Source of the DNA: Symsagittifera roscoffensis
Taxonomy: Eukaryota; Xenacoelomorpha; Acoela; Convolutidae
Assembly: GCF_963678635.1 (NCBI RefSeq)
Contig: NC_087067.1
Location: 31,842,401 to 31,906,400, forward strand
Length of the DNA: 64,000 nucleotides
Direction: 5' to 3'
The notes under the pieces are model-generated. The model ran no database searches. It was not told the DNA's origin and worked only from the letters and a program-made list of their open reading frames with translations. A program made the position numbers and the translations under genes. Positions 10,301 through 18,599 of the stretch are shown in pieces (position 1 is the stretch's first letter; each line of letters starts with the position of its first letter).

Positions 10301-13300
10301 AAGCGGAGATTTAATCCGTAATAGAACTCGTTCCAATTTGCTTGAAGAAAGCTTATTTGCCATAATTGATTTGTTACGAGGAGCAAAATTTATAACTTTG
10401 TACTTAATATGGCGTGTGGGGGGCTGATTAGTTGGTAAATTTCAAATTGACTGGTTCTGCTAATGCGTCATAATTGGCGTGCGTCACTTAAGAAATTTTG
10501 AAGACTCAAAGTTTTACTCATTCAGTTTTTCCCAGTAGTGTTATCGGTCATATTTTGGCTTGTGTCTTCGCCTCTGTATGAAAAAAATCGTATGAATGAA
10601 CGAAGAGGTCGAGTTGTAGTTAAATGATGAAAAAATATACAAGCAAGTCTTATGTCTGCTCGGTTCAAAATTGAGGGTATCGGAAATCAAATTGAATAGG
10701 ATAAGTGACCCAACGTTAAAATTTAGAATCTTACAAATTCTTTCGATTAATTTGTCTTAAGTTGTATGCAAACGACTTTCTCAGATATTCCATTTTCATT
10801 TGTTCTACAAATAAAGAACAAATACGTCTTTGAATACAACAATATGTCTAAATTCAATAAATTTGTCTAAAGAAAACAAAGGTGTCTTTACACAAGCGAA
10901 GCGTAGTGTATTTTTACGAAGAATTTTTTTCTAACCTAAGTCGCAAAAAAGTGCTCATTTGGTGGCACTAGTGGTATATTTCAATTTAATCATTTTTGAG
11001 CCTATTTAAGCATAGTCAGCTTAATAGAAGAATGAACGTAGTGAAGACTCTTATATTGGTCCTGCCGATTTGTTTTTGTTTTTTTTTCAGGAAAAAGTCT
11101 AAAATATTGATGCACTTAGGTATAATGCACTTTTTGAGTTCAATTGAATTTCATATGCTGAAAGTGACTCAAATAGCACTCTCCGAATACGAACGTGGAA
11201 ATGGCGCGAAAACAACGTGAACGATTTCAAGTTTCGAGAGTAGTTAAGTTTTTAGATTTCTAGCGGTATAAAAACTAAAAACCTTGCCTGTTGAATCAGT
11301 TTTCTCAAATAGGGTTTATGTTATCAAAGAAGCGCCGGTCATAAATCGTTCCAGAAATTCAAAGAGCTTGAAGGGCATCTATTGTTGTCTTTGTAAATTG
11401 AAAGTTGAGATTTTTTCAGCAAAGGCAGTGTATTTTTTATGTTTGCTTGCGTTCATTACTCTTTTTCAATGCTTGATTGGCTATGTTTGACTAGTGTTAG
11501 TTCTTGTTTGAAAACTAGGTATTATGAAATGTATGGGACTACTGTACGCTTTTTCAAGGAATTGTACTAATGGACAACTCGGCTGCTCTTCTATGTGCCT
11601 GCATATTTTGCTAGTCTCTTTAAATTTTACTTCATGTTCTGCAGCCTTCGAAAGTTTCAGTAGGCAGATTTTCGACCTATTTGATTTGAATTTTTTCAAA
11701 TATTAATTGCACAAATCTGAGATGAAGGTTTCAATCAAAAGAACAAATCTTGAGGATCTTCTCTTCCCAAGCGGTTATTCGCTAAATTTGGTAGAAAAAA
11801 TGTATGCCCTCAAACAAGCCCATTGTTTGACATTTTGGATAATTTTTATAACTTTTCTGAAAAACTAGCCTGCCAAATTGAAGGTTAAGGGTTTAACCGA
11901 AAGCAAAAAGCAGTTATGGGAATCATCCCTGTCCAAGCGGCTGTTCTGCGTTTTGAAAATGTCCAATATTTGAAAGTTGCCCGTTTTTTGAAGTTTTTTC
12001 TTCAAAAACTATCCTGCTGAATCAGAGTTTGACAGTTTATTCAAAATAACATGGTGCTTAGATTTTCTCTGCTTTATCTGTTTCACCCTAGTTTTGTTGA
12101 AAACCGATATGGAATTCCGGAAAATCTTTGCTTGAAATTTTAAGCTAAATCTGATATAAAGGGTTCGATCTAAAAGTCAGGGCGTGGAAATTTTCCCTGC
12201 ATATGAGGCTATTCTCCTGCTCAAGTAGAGAAACGTTTATGCATTCAGAAGTCAAGTTTTCGATTTTTTGATCGTTTTTTTTGGATTCTTTTTCACTTTT
12301 TTTGAACTCTACTCAACCAAATCTGAACATCCAGTATAAGTGACTGTGGCGCACATGCGAGTACGCGGGTGATACTCTTAACCATCAGGTCGGAGATTCA
12401 AATCCGGAACTTTGAAATAGTTTTTTGCTCGGATTTTTGCTGGTTTGTTGATGACTAGTGTTGGTAAAGTTTCAAGCGGTCGTGGAGCAGATGTGAGAAC
12501 GTGGTACTCCTGATCTTAAAGTTGATATTCAAATTTTTTTAAAGATATATTTCACCTTGTTATTTTCGTTATTTCACCTTGTTTTGCCTGTTTAGAGCTC
12601 TTTTTTTGCTTTTTCCTCGCTTGTGTTAGCTAAGCGCAGCTTCGTCTCTGTGTAAAATAGGATGCCGGACGTCAAAAAGATATGAAATATGGTTACTTTG
12701 TACTTTGAAGCCTAGTTGAAGAATTTTCAGTTTCTTGATAATCAATTTTTGGCTTTTTCGTAAAATTTAAGCCTTTAATTGATGTTTAGAAAGTTAAAAC
12801 ATTGTTGCCGCTGTTTATGTTTTTAATGTTTTAATTTGCAGAATCCGGCTGATGTAAGTTACGGGTGCCATTTCTAAGGGGTGCATTTCATGAATAACGC
12901 TCTTTATGGACTGAACTTGCCTAAATTTTCGAAAAATAACATTTTTTTTAGATGAAAAAATAGTTTTTGAGTTGCTTATAAAGTTCAAATTTTGGCCTGA
13001 ACTCTCGTCGGCTTGTTGTCCTAGACCCCTTAAAATATACTGGAATTTGTATTGTTTTTTAATCGTCCATGAACGTGAAATGTTGTCCTAAAACTTTCCT
13101 TCTGCTTAATTTTAGGTGTTCAATCTGAAACCGTTCACAGTGCGCGATCTTCAGACAAGATCTCTGCCTGACAGAATTCGTGATCTGCACGACCTCACCT
13201 ACCTTTACCCAAATTGGCCAAAAGATCACGTTTTCGGTAGCTACTACTCCTCCAAAGACGCACTGCTGGCGCCGAACGTGGACGGGTACGTGAAAACAGA

Positions 13301-13472
13301 TTTGATCACAGACATCCCTTTCATCGGGGAGCGACTGAAGACTAGCGGATTCGGCCCTGGGTCCCAAATTGATCATGCGGCCTTGGACAATATTTTGGAA
13401 ATGCTCGCCACAAATAGTCCGGAAGCGGATGACGGAACAATGGAGTTCACAAGTCCCACCGGCTCTACCTGA
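1001..13472 (+). CDS. STAT: STAT transcription factor (STAT5/6-like), 5'-partial, nine exons
   Basis: Join of 1001-1368, 4760-5121, 6859-7048, 7466-7638, 7944-8151, 8394-8571, 8707-8957, 9618-9814 and 13116-13472. All junctions keep phase and the sum is 761 codons including the stop. Domains in order: part of the four-helix coiled coil (exons 1-3), DNA-binding domain (3-6), linker (7), SH2 (8-9), phosphotyrosine tail and acidic C-terminus (9). Diagnostic motifs are [63 protein letters not shown] and VDGYVKTDL, all closest in my memory to STAT5. Known family role: cytokine or growth-factor receptor kinases phosphorylate the tail tyrosine, SH2 domains swap to form a dimer, and the dimer enters the nucleus and binds DNA. 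The N-terminal domain is missing only because the window starts inside an intron. Introns 4 and 6 use GC donors. The assignment to STAT is very secure; the subtype is inference. Confidence 0.95.
1478..1985 (+). repeat. Dispersed repeat R2, copy 1
   Basis: Two blocks, AAGTCGCAAATATTGTTGCG followed by TGTTCATTTTGAAAGTGTTC, and further on ACTCATTCAGTTTTTCCCAG, recur in the same order at 9890-10580. A tRNA-like stretch (1640-1690, GTAGCGTAGAGGTAGG... GTGAACCTGGGC) lies between the blocks here. Confidence 0.6.
1920..2120 (+). mobile_element. SINE-like tRNA-derived element, copy a
   Basis: A tRNA-like B box (CGCAGATCGAATCC) is followed by ATTCGAGGCTTATTTCTACT, ATAGAGCTG, TTTTTGTCGTGTTCTCG and the 3' tail motif GAGAAGTGCAGCTTCGC. 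The same order is seen at 6185 and 16370, and in part at 12340. No A box is well preserved here. Confidence 0.55.
2610..2690 (+). repeat. SINE-like repeat R3, partial copy 3
   Basis: Only the 5' part is present: GTAATCGGGTACTAGAGC and CCGTAAATAGCTTTGTTCAG. It is preceded by the tail motif TCGCTACGCCTCTGTGTTTT shared with the SINE-like elements. Confidence 0.5.
3765..4150 (+). repeat. Dispersed repeat R1, divergent copy 2
   Basis: It shares GAACGTAG...AGACTCTTATA, CATGAAAAGTC, the GATTTC-CCAGCGGAATAAAAA block and CATTATAAGTTGTTCTAGAAA with the other copies, but is more diverged and lacks the GCGGTTTGACTTT block. It lies directly upstream of copy 3 in the same STAT intron. Confidence 0.55.
4195..4680 (+). 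repeat. Dispersed repeat R1, copy 3
   Basis: Ordered blocks match copy 1: GTAGTGAGTACTCTTATATA, TTTTTCAGGAAAAAGTC, CGCGGTTTGACTTTTGATTT, GGCAAACTCC, AACAGCAAAAGTGTAAAGGT, CATTATAAATTGTTCTACAA, then GCGTTCATTACTCTTTTCCA near the end. It ends about 80 bp before STAT exon 2. Confidence 0.7.
4760..5121 (+). CDS. STAT: STAT exon 2: coiled coil with Ala/Ser/Thr-rich insert
   Basis: The acceptor is TTTGTGCAG ending at 4759 and the donor is CAG|GTTCTA after 5121 (phase 0). Helix residues [17 protein letters not shown] match the STAT5 helix around LDDELIQWKRRQQ, and [19 protein letters not shown] matches VLQSWCEKLAEIIWQNRQQ. Between them lies a low-complexity Ala/Ser/Thr/Val insert (about 4870-5001, some 44 residues) that is GC-rich against an AT-rich background. 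The insert would form a flexible loop between coiled-coil helices. The open frame past 5121 is intronic read-through. Confidence 0.93.
5580..5745 (+). repeat. Dispersed repeat R4, copy 1
   Basis: CATATTAAAGCCCTTTCAGT, GTGTCGAGAAAATCGG and ATTTCGAGCGAGTTTAGCGA followed by GCGAGCACGCTTAT recur at 23885-24005. A fragment with AAATAAGCGAGCTAGCAGGC is at about 37335. It lies in STAT intron 2. Confidence 0.6.
6185..6365 (+). mobile_element. SINE-like tRNA-derived element, copy b
   Basis: A tRNA-like head (CGTGGCTGAATGGCTATTGC, a fair A box) and a decayed B box are followed by AATTCGAGGCTTATTTCTAC, GATAGAGCTG, TTTGGTCGTGTTCTCGCAAG and GTTAGCGAAGCGC. It lies in the STAT intron before exon 3. Confidence 0.6.
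6360..6610 (+). repeat. Dispersed repeat R5, copy 1
   Basis: TTTTATCACACCACGCAGAA, AAAAACACTACT and the AACTGGCTATCCTTGTTTGA block recur in the same order at 37535-37725, and its first part resembles 24090-24330. It directly follows SINE-like copy b. The open frame across it is not supported by any domain. Confidence 0.55.
6859..7048 (+). CDS. STAT: STAT exon 3: end of coiled coil, start of DNA-binding domain
   Basis: The acceptor is GTTTTTAG ending at 6858 (phase 0) and the donor is TTAG|GTAACG after 7048, leaving one base. Residues [29 protein letters not shown] align with the STAT segment ending IEKQPPQVLKTQTKF, the hallmark junction between the coiled coil and the beta-barrel DNA-binding domain. 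The preceding helix reads [14 protein letters not shown]. Coding base composition stands out clearly from the T-rich intron on both sides. Confidence 0.95.
7466..7638 (+). CDS. STAT: STAT exon 4: DNA-binding domain
   Basis: The acceptor TTTAG ends at 7465, and the leftover g plus tg gives Val ([13 protein letters not shown], matching VRLLVGGKLNVHM in STAT5). No GT donor follows the coding sequence. The best junction is CAG|GCTAGC after 7638, a GC donor, in phase 0 with the next exon. A GT at 7579 is also in phase but would discard 20 codons of clearly coding, GC-rich sequence that covers the region equivalent to the STAT5 GEILNN loop. The acceptor is secure, the 3' end less so. Confidence 0.85.
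7944..8151 (+). CDS. STAT: STAT exon 5: DNA-binding domain
   Basis: The acceptor is GCTGTATAG ending at 7943 (phase 0) and the donor is GAA|GTAAGT after 8151, the strongest donor in the gene. [11 protein letters not shown] aligns with the STAT FRNMSLKRIKR strand, and [17 protein letters not shown] with SVTEEKFTILFESQFSV. This is the core of the immunoglobulin-like DNA-binding barrel. Confidence 0.95.
8394..8571 (+). CDS. STAT: STAT exon 6: DNA-binding domain, GC donor
   Basis: The acceptor TATTAG ends at 8393; one base carried from exon 5 gives Ser. [12 protein letters not shown] and ILWDNKF are near-exact STAT signatures. The exon ends with two bases (tg) of a Trp codon followed by GCAAGT, a textbook GC donor. 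The g that opens exon 7 completes Trp, giving [15 protein letters not shown], matching KVLWPQLCEALNMKF in STAT5. The only nearby GT, four bases later, would put a stop directly into exon 7. Confidence 0.94.
8707..8957 (+). CDS. STAT: STAT exon 7: linker domain
   Basis: The acceptor TGTTTTAG ends at 8706 and the donor is TCAA|GTTAGT after 8957, leaving one base. [13 protein letters not shown] aligns with the STAT helix [23 protein letters not shown] with VSWSQFNRE, and [17 protein letters not shown] with GWNYTFWQWFDGVMEVL. This is the helical linker that couples DNA binding to the SH2 domain. Confidence 0.95.
9317..9335 (+). repeat. C homopolymer of 19 bases
   Basis: A run of 19 C in STAT intron 7, about 40 bases before the acceptor of the candidate cassette exon. 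It is unusual in such an AT-rich region and prone to length change. Confidence 0.9.
9374..9427 (+). CDS. STAT: Candidate 54-nt cassette exon in STAT
   Basis: This piece lies between exons 7 and 8. It has a long pyrimidine tract and TTCACTTCAG ending at 9373, and a GTAATA donor after 9427. It is exactly 18 codons, enters in phase 1 and leaves in phase 1, so exon 7 to exon 8 stays open with or without it. It would insert a Gln-rich helix-like segment ([15 protein letters not shown]) before the SH2 domain and change the junction residue from Asn to Asp. STATs I know have no such insert. An optional exon or a chance open stretch are both possible. Confidence 0.4.
9618..9814 (+). CDS. STAT: STAT exon 8: SH2 domain, N-terminal half
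   Basis: The acceptor GGTTTAG ends at 9617 and the donor is GAG|GTACTC after 9814 (phase 0). [22 protein letters not shown] aligns with the STAT segment [34 protein letters not shown] carries the SH2 phosphotyrosine-binding arginine (codon 9740-9742), followed by the ITISW strand. The stretch between the end of exon 7 and RELW is several residues longer than in vertebrate STAT5. Confidence 0.95.
9890..10580 (+). repeat. Dispersed repeat R2, copy 2
   Basis: It repeats the ordered blocks of 1478-1985, with a local 16-bp tandem doubling of CGCAAATATTGTTGCG at 9930-9962. Between the shared blocks it has an unrelated 400-bp stretch, so one copy has an insertion or the other a deletion. It lies in the STAT intron after exon 8. 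Confidence 0.6.
11015..11495 (+). repeat. Dispersed repeat R1, copy 4
   Basis: Blocks GAATGAACGTAGTGAAGACTC, TTTTTTCAGGAAAAAGTCT, TTTCTAGCGGTATAAAAACT, TCATAAATCGTTCCAGAAAT and GCGTTCATTACTCTTTTTCA are in the same order as in copies 1-3. It lies in the STAT intron before exon 9. Confidence 0.7.
12340..12662 (+). mobile_element. SINE-like element with tRNA-derived head, copy c
   Basis: The head contains GTGGCGCACATGCGAGTACG (A-box-like) and GGAGATTCAAATCC at 12392-12405 (B box). A second, weaker tRNA-like head follows (GCGGTCGTGGAGCAGATG, 12476 on), and the element ends with CTCGCTTGTGTTAGCTAAGC and GCAGCTTCGTCTCTGTGTAA. It may be two nested copies. Confidence 0.6.
12842..12853 (+). CDS. STAT: Candidate 12-nt microexon in STAT
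   Basis: TTTTAATTTGCAG ends at 12841 and GTAAGT begins at 12854, framing 12 nt that encode Asn-Pro-Ala-Asp in phase 0 on both sides. It sits in the 3.3-kb intron between exons 8 and 9. Inclusion would lengthen the SH2 loop just before VFNLKPF. Both splice signals are better than those of several certain exons here. Chance cannot be excluded for so short a piece. Confidence 0.4.
13116..13472 (+). CDS. STAT: STAT exon 9: SH2 C-terminal half, phosphotyrosine tail, C-terminus
   Basis: The acceptor TTAATTTTAG ends at 13115 (phase 0) and the stop TGA is at 13470-13472. [12 protein letters not shown] aligns with LWNLKPFTTRDF of STAT5, and [18 protein letters not shown] with [27 protein letters not shown] holds the activating tyrosine (codon 13287-13289), in the same context as the STAT5 VDGYVKPQI. 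The last 45 or so residues ([21 protein letters not shown]) are acidic and amphipathic, as expected for a short transactivation domain, and include Ser-Pro sites. Confidence 0.96.
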   Translation: MFNLKPFTVRDLQTRSLPDRIRDLHDLTYLYPNWPKDHVFGSYYSSKDALLAPNVDGYVKTDLITDIPFIGERLKTSGFGPGSQIDHAALDNILEMLATNSPEADDGTMEFTSPTGST

Positions 13473-13800
13473 TCCAAACCTGAACTCTGATTACCTCACT
13501 TAAAACGCCGCTGATCTACAAAATGGTTGTTTAGTCAATTCTTACTGCGTTGTTCTATCCGTTTATTTATACACACCACACCCTCTCCTTTCCATTTTCT
13601 CAAAGCTGTACATTAATTAATGTAGTTAGATCTTCATGATTGTCTGACATGACTACCTCTTCGTGTTGTGATGTGTTGTGCAGCAGCAGCATCAGTAGCT
13701 AAAACTGCTGCTTATCGGTTGTAAATATCAAGTTTTGCGCTTCATACTATTTTAGTGTTCGATTCATCTTTTTGGGTTTAAAAATAAAGATCGATGACGA
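13473..13800 (+). terminator. STAT 3' UTR and polyadenylation signal
   Basis: About 310 bases follow the STAT stop. They include a GCA/GCAGCAGCAGCA-like short run near 13680 and an AATAAA hexamer at 13783-13788. No other hexamer is closer to the stop, so cleavage a little past 13800 is inferred. Confidence 0.6.
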
Positions 13801-14450
13801 TTCGAAAAAATCATATTCATTAAGGAATGAGACCCGTAATCCTTCAAAAAGTCTTGTTTTTGGACTTCAAGCATAGTAATTGCTTGGAAATATAATAGCG
13901 TCAGCTGTCTTCGCCAAAAGAAAGTATAGTTAATAAATAGCTTGTTTATTATCGCGGCTGATTTACGATTGGGATCGAATGATTAATAGGCTACTAAAAT
14001 ACCGTTCCTCATTTTTATCTAAATTTTTTTAATAGAGGTATAACCCGATAATTGCTATAAGCTATTTTTTCTACGCGAAGACACTCAATCAGCCCCTGAA
14101 CTGCTGAAAGCCCTGCGTATTGCAGATTTCAAAGTGAAAACTAACGTAATTTGTATCTTTTATAGAAATCTTATTTCAATAAATTTCTTGATAATCTAAC
14201 TTTTCATTTCAGAGAAAAATTATTCCTGGCTGCAATTAATTATTTCTGTGCAAATTAAGTATAAGCAATGTAAAAAAAATTATTGAGATGTATCGAGGTA
14301 GATCAAAATGAATAGATCTATGGCGAAATAATATTTATCCTCCTTTCGATGTCGGATGTGAAAGCGTCCATATGCTCGTTTTTGTATTAGACACTATTTC
14401 TTAGTTGGAAAACCCAGAAAATGATATATAATGACTTGAAATATTTACCG
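13800..14450. other. Spacer, no feature seen
   Basis: AT-rich spacer just past the STAT polyadenylation signal. No coding segment, repeat copy or RNA gene that I can support. Confidence 0.5.
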
Positions 14451-14454
14451 ACTT

Positions 14455-14690
14455 TTTATTATCCTTGCGATAAGCAAGGGTAATGCAATCGGGTACTAGA
14501 CTTTTTTCTCGTAAATAACTTTGTTTACAGGACTCAACAACTCCTGGTGGTACCTTGTTTCACAATGAATTCAAATTTCTTACTGTCTCCTGCACTTTTA
14601 GCGTGGAGGTAACGAGTACATATGGGACGGCGAAGGTCATGAGTTCGAATCTGACAAGGACCTTTTTTTAAACAGTAAATATTCCGGTTC
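14455..14690 (+). mobile_element. SINE-like repeat R3, copy 1
   Basis: GCAATCGGGTACTAGAC and CGTAAATAACTTTGTTTAC are followed by AATGAATTCAAATTT and a tRNA-like unit (AGCGTGGAGGTAACGAGTAC, then GAGTTCGAATCTGACAAGGA at 14641 on). The same order recurs at 17270; only the first part recurs at 2610. Confidence 0.6.
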
Positions 14691-14899
14691 AACAAAGTTT
14701 CGGTCTATTATTTGTCTGCTTATCTTTTGTCGGCAAATCGTTTATTTTTGCTGTAAATAATTTTCACTTACTTCAAGGATTGTAACGTTTTAAAAATCTG
14801 CCAGAATCAAAATTATTACATTGCTGTTGTAACTTTACCATCTCGATTTGTTCAAATTTCGTTTTTTTTTAAATTTGTTTTTGTCTTTTTTCGGCTTAA

Positions 14900-15010
14900 G
14901 CGGTTTCGGCTTTTTTGAATTGATATAGTGGCCCTTTATTGCGTCATTTGATGACCGAAAAAGTTTTCGTGTGCGTATGTGTACTGATTTTTCGGCTTTC
15001 GATTAAGCTC
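14900..15010 (+). repeat. Dispersed repeat R6, copy 1
   Basis: It contains CGGTTTCGGCTTTTTTGAAT, then GCGTCATTTGATGACCG, AAAAAGTTTTCGTGTGCGTA and TGTGTACTGATTTTT. The order matches the tandem pair at 17930-18300. Confidence 0.45.
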
Positions 15011-15819
15011 TCAGTTTGGTTTGTGAATTTTGTAGAGCACCTTGATTTCAGTTCATATGACTTTCGTGGATACTATTTGGGCAGCACATGCATTTTTTCC
15101 AAAAAGATTTCGCCGAGCAATTTTGGTTAATTTTCAGCTAATTGGCTGCGGCTTTAGTTCTGCCAGCGTATTTACCTAATTTTTGCTTCCTACAAATTTT
15201 TGATGTTGTCTATGAGAACTTAAAGTTTTTGGCCCCAAATTTAAAATTTTGGATGCTTAAATTCAAATTTTAAATATATTTAAACATAAATCAAACTTTT
15301 TTGCGTTTCTAGTTGTTTCTTTAACGATAACAACCTTTGAAGTCTTCTTTTATATATTTCTGGAGTGCCTTGGTGTTTTAATCTTATACTTGTATTGCAA
15401 GGGGTGCAAAGCTCAGCTTTGCCTCTCTGTAACAATTTTTTTACAAAGAACTTCATTGTGCACTATCGTTTTTGGAATCGTAATAGCAGTAGCGATTTCA
15501 ACTTAATTGAAGTTGATCTGACTGATTCGGCATTTTTTTTGCTGGTATCTTAGTTGCTACTACTCTTCGCTGTTGTAAACGAGTTCGCGATGGTACTGTG
15601 TTTTTACGAATCCGCTTTTTTCCTAGCCAACTCACCGATAAAATTCCTCGTCTGGTGGCACCTGTGCGGCATAGTTAGGCAGTTTAATATGATCTATGCT
15701 ATCTGCTTTATTGGTGAGTAGTTTTTGTACATTTTCAAGCTAACCTTGAGAGGACATGGTTCTCGTAATCTCCAATCAAAGTTTCGGTTCTTGCATATGA
15801 CAAAAAATGTGTTATTTTT

Positions 15820-16200
15820 AAGAGTCATGAACGCAGTGAATACTCCTATATAGGTATTGGTGATTGTTTTTTTAGGAAAAAGTCATAACATTTGTTCACA
15901 CTCAAAATTGAGTTTTTGCGGTTTGACTTTCTTTTTCTGTTCAAGTTCAGTTTATTGCCTTTGTTAAAAGAAAAGACCAGCTCCGCTATCGAACGGCAAA
16001 AGTGTAAAGGTCACGAAAAACATGATCAAGTTTTGATTTCGTAAATAGAATGTAATTATCACATTACCCTAACAGAATGAAAAAATTATCTATTGATCTA
16101 ATTTTCCCAAATTGGATTACTTTTTATCAAAAAAATTCAATCATAAATTGTTGCAGAAACTCAGAGCTTTGAAGCCAATAGTTTCTCTCTTTAAGCCATA
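15820..16200 (+). repeat. Dispersed repeat R1, copy 5
   Basis: Blocks GTCATGAACGCAGTGAATAC, TTTTAGGAAAAAGTC, GCGGTTTGACTTTC, AACGGCAAAAGTGTAAAGGT, CACGAAAAACATGATC and TCATAAATTGTTGCAGAAAC match the family order. It lies downstream of STAT, in spacer. Confidence 0.7.
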
Positions 16201-16364
16201 TTCGCACACTTGTGTTTGCGAAGTGCAGTTTCGTGTCAGTAAATTTGCAGTAGGGTTTTTCTATGCTAATGAAACTGCTTGAAAGAATGCTAAACGTTTA
16301 ACATTCAACAGCATAGCACTGGCATTTTCCTAGCATCTGTAGCTGCATCTTTTCAGCCAGGGTT

Positions 16365-16530
16365 AGCCAACTTTCACGGGCCCGTGGCGCGAACGTGAGA
16401 CTTAATTTCATGGTGGTAGGTTCGAATTTGAGGCTTTTTCTGACTTGTTCTTATTTTACTTCATAGAACGGCTTTTTGTCGTTTTCTCGAAAGTGTTTGC
16501 AAAGCACTGCTTTGATTCTCTGTAATGTGC
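16365..16530 (+). mobile_element. SINE-like tRNA-derived element, copy d
   Basis: CCCGTGGCGCGAACGTGAGA (A-box-like) and GTAGGTTCGAATTTGAGGC (B box) are followed by a CTTATTTTACTTCATAGA linker, TTTTTGTCGTTTTCTCGAAA and TTTGCAAAGCACTGCTTTGA, then CTCTGTAA. It has the clearest RNA polymerase III B box of the set. Confidence 0.6.
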
Positions 16531-17267
16531 TAGTACTTTTCAAACAAAATGAATACTTTTCGTTTAGATGTTTGATGACCATGTTAAATCGACCACTAAG
16601 CATCGTAATGACTTCCACTTATTTAAAGTGCAATTGCTGCTGCCTGGTTTTTATTATTCAACCATGAGTAATTTTTTTGAGCTGAAAAAGCCAGGGTAGA
16701 GCACTAGTCTAGCCATTTGACTCTTTTCCTTGTGCTCAGTATTTACGTAAGTTTTTGCGTACTTAGCTGTTTTAGTAATTGATTTTATTTGTTCTTAAAT
16801 TTTTCTTCGCTTTAGTCTTTAAGCTTTTTGGTTGAGAGGGTCCAAATTTTGTCGGTTGAATTGTCAGACTTTGTTTAAATCTTGCAAATAAAACTAGTAC
16901 TTAAAATTTGTTGTTCGCTTTTGTTTTTGCCTACAATCAATCGGAAAATTTGATTATTTTGGATCGCCTGTGTTGACGAATAGAAGAAATTTTTTATCAC
17001 TTATATTTTTTATTTCATGCTCTTGTAGCGAAATTTCTCAGAATGACGCGTTGAAATTAAATAAGCTAGGCAGTCATTAGATGTCAAAAAGATTCAAAAT
17101 TTTTTCAATTTAATTTTCATGGTACGAACTACATGATAAAGATCAATGTTTGAAACTGGTTTTGTTTGAACAGTATATTCTATTCAAAACACTTCCAAAA
17201 TTTTGTATCCCCACGGTTATTTTGTATCCCCACGGTGAAATTTTGTTTCCTAAAAGTTTTATTTACC

Positions 17268-17500
17268 CTTGCAATCGGGTACTAGACGTTTTTTTCCGTA
17301 AATAAGTTTGTTATCAGAATGCTCGAAATAAGAAATGGTAAATTAAGTTAAATTCATAATGAATTCAAATTTGTTTACGTCTTCGGTCTACTTGGTCTGA
17401 AGGTGACGAATGTGCCTAAGATGGCGAAGGTCCTGGGTTTGAAACTAATAGGACCTGTTTTTTTTTTTTTCAAACGCAAAATAGTCGATTTCAAAACCAA
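17268..17500 (+). mobile_element. SINE-like repeat R3, copy 2
   Basis: GCAATCGGGTACTAGACG, CCGTAAATAAGTTTGTT, AATGAATTCAAATTTG and the tRNA-like unit CTGAAGGTGACGAATGTGCC with a decayed B box (GGGTTTGAAACTAA) match copy 1 at 14455. It ends in a T-rich tract. Confidence 0.6.
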
Positions 17501-17929
17501 TTGACGGCTTATTATTGTCTGCTTATGTTTAGTCGGGTTAGTTGCCATATTGTTGAATTGTTGTTAAAGTTCTTTTTACATTATAATTTTTTTTAGTATT
17601 CTGATTTAGGCAGGAAAAAAATCAGATCAGAGTTTTATTTAAATTTGCAATGCATTTCCGATAACAATATCATCATCAGCAGGCATTTTTATCACTGAAA
17701 TTTTTTTTTTTCGCTTGAAAATTTTATTCTGCCCAAATGATTTAGGCCTATTTTTATCAGCTTAGTTACCTAATTTTGAGTCGTGTGAACGGAAAAAGAT
17801 TTTTTGTTCTTTCCTCTGGGTGGCACAAAATGCTAAAAATCTTAATAAAAACTTTAGTTTAAGTTTTTCATGACAACAATTTTTTCGGCTTTAATGTTTG
17901 TTTTAAAATTTTTTTGACTGAATAGGTTT

Positions 17930-18300
17930 TACATTCTATCGGCTTATTGTCCTCACATTTGGTCTTTCGACGAGCAAAAAAAGTTTTTGTGTGCATATCT
18001 GTGTTTTGAGGGTGAGGGGGTCTATATTACTTCTTTTTAGTCTAAATTTTTTTTTTGAGTTTTTTTGGCTTTTTTATTTTCCTTTTTTTGTGCTTAATAG
18101 GTTTCGTCTTATATTATATCGGCTTAAGGGCCTCATGTTAGGTCTTTCGACAAGCGAAGAAAAGTTTGTGTTTGCATATCTGTGTTTTATGGGCGAGGCG
18201 GTCTTATTAGGTCTAAATTTTTTTGATTTCTTTCGGCTTTTTCATTTTCCTTTTATTGGGCTGAATAGATTTCGGCCTATGTTAAACCGGCTTAGTGGAC
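17930..18300 (+). repeat. Tandem duplication, R6 copies 2 and 3 (period about 187 bp)
   Basis: Two consecutive diverged copies: ATCGGCTTATTGTCCTCA, GGTCTTTCGACGAGC, GTGTGCATATCTGTGTTTTG, then ATCGGCTTAAGGGCCTCA, GGTCTTTCGACAAGC, GTTTGCATATCTGTGTTTTA. The 156-codon open frame over this block (17991-18461) is a Phe/Leu-rich product of T-rich sequence and I do not call it a gene. Confidence 0.65.
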
Positions 18301-18599
18301 TCAGATTGTTTGAAAATTCAATTGTATTGAGTCTAGTTGCTTTTTTTCGGCTTAAGGGGTTTCGGACAAATATAATTTTGGCTTTGTTACTATTGGGTAC
18401 ATTATCTTCCGATGCTTTTTTCCGATTCCATTGTCTTTGCATGTTTTGGTTTCAAACCTAGCCTTATTCATTTTGATTGATCTAATTTTTTTTGTTATTT
18501 TCGATTTCTTTTTTCATTTTTTTTAAAAACTTTTTTTGCATTGCAAGTGGTGCAAATCTCAGCTACGCCTCTGTGTATCAAAGTATCTTCGTTTTAGGC

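Larger units (their letters stand above)
9815..13115 (+). other. STAT intron 8
   Basis: 3.3 kb. It contains R2 copy 2, R1 copy 4, SINE-like copy c and the candidate microexon at 12842. Between 11500 and 12330 I see three similar sub-blocks beginning near AATCTGAGATGAAGGTTTCA, AATTGAAGGTTAAGGGTTTA and AATCTGATATAAAGGGTTCG, probably old internal duplications. Confidence 0.5.

Noticed and set aside
12350-12410. Functional tRNA gene
   Set aside because: Only A- and B-box-like parts are present, with no foldable acceptor or anticodon arm that I can draw; it fits a SINE head better.
17991-18461. 156-codon open frame on the + strand
   Set aside because: Phe/Leu-rich translation of T-rich sequence spanning a 187-bp tandem duplication; no domain, no start or splice support.
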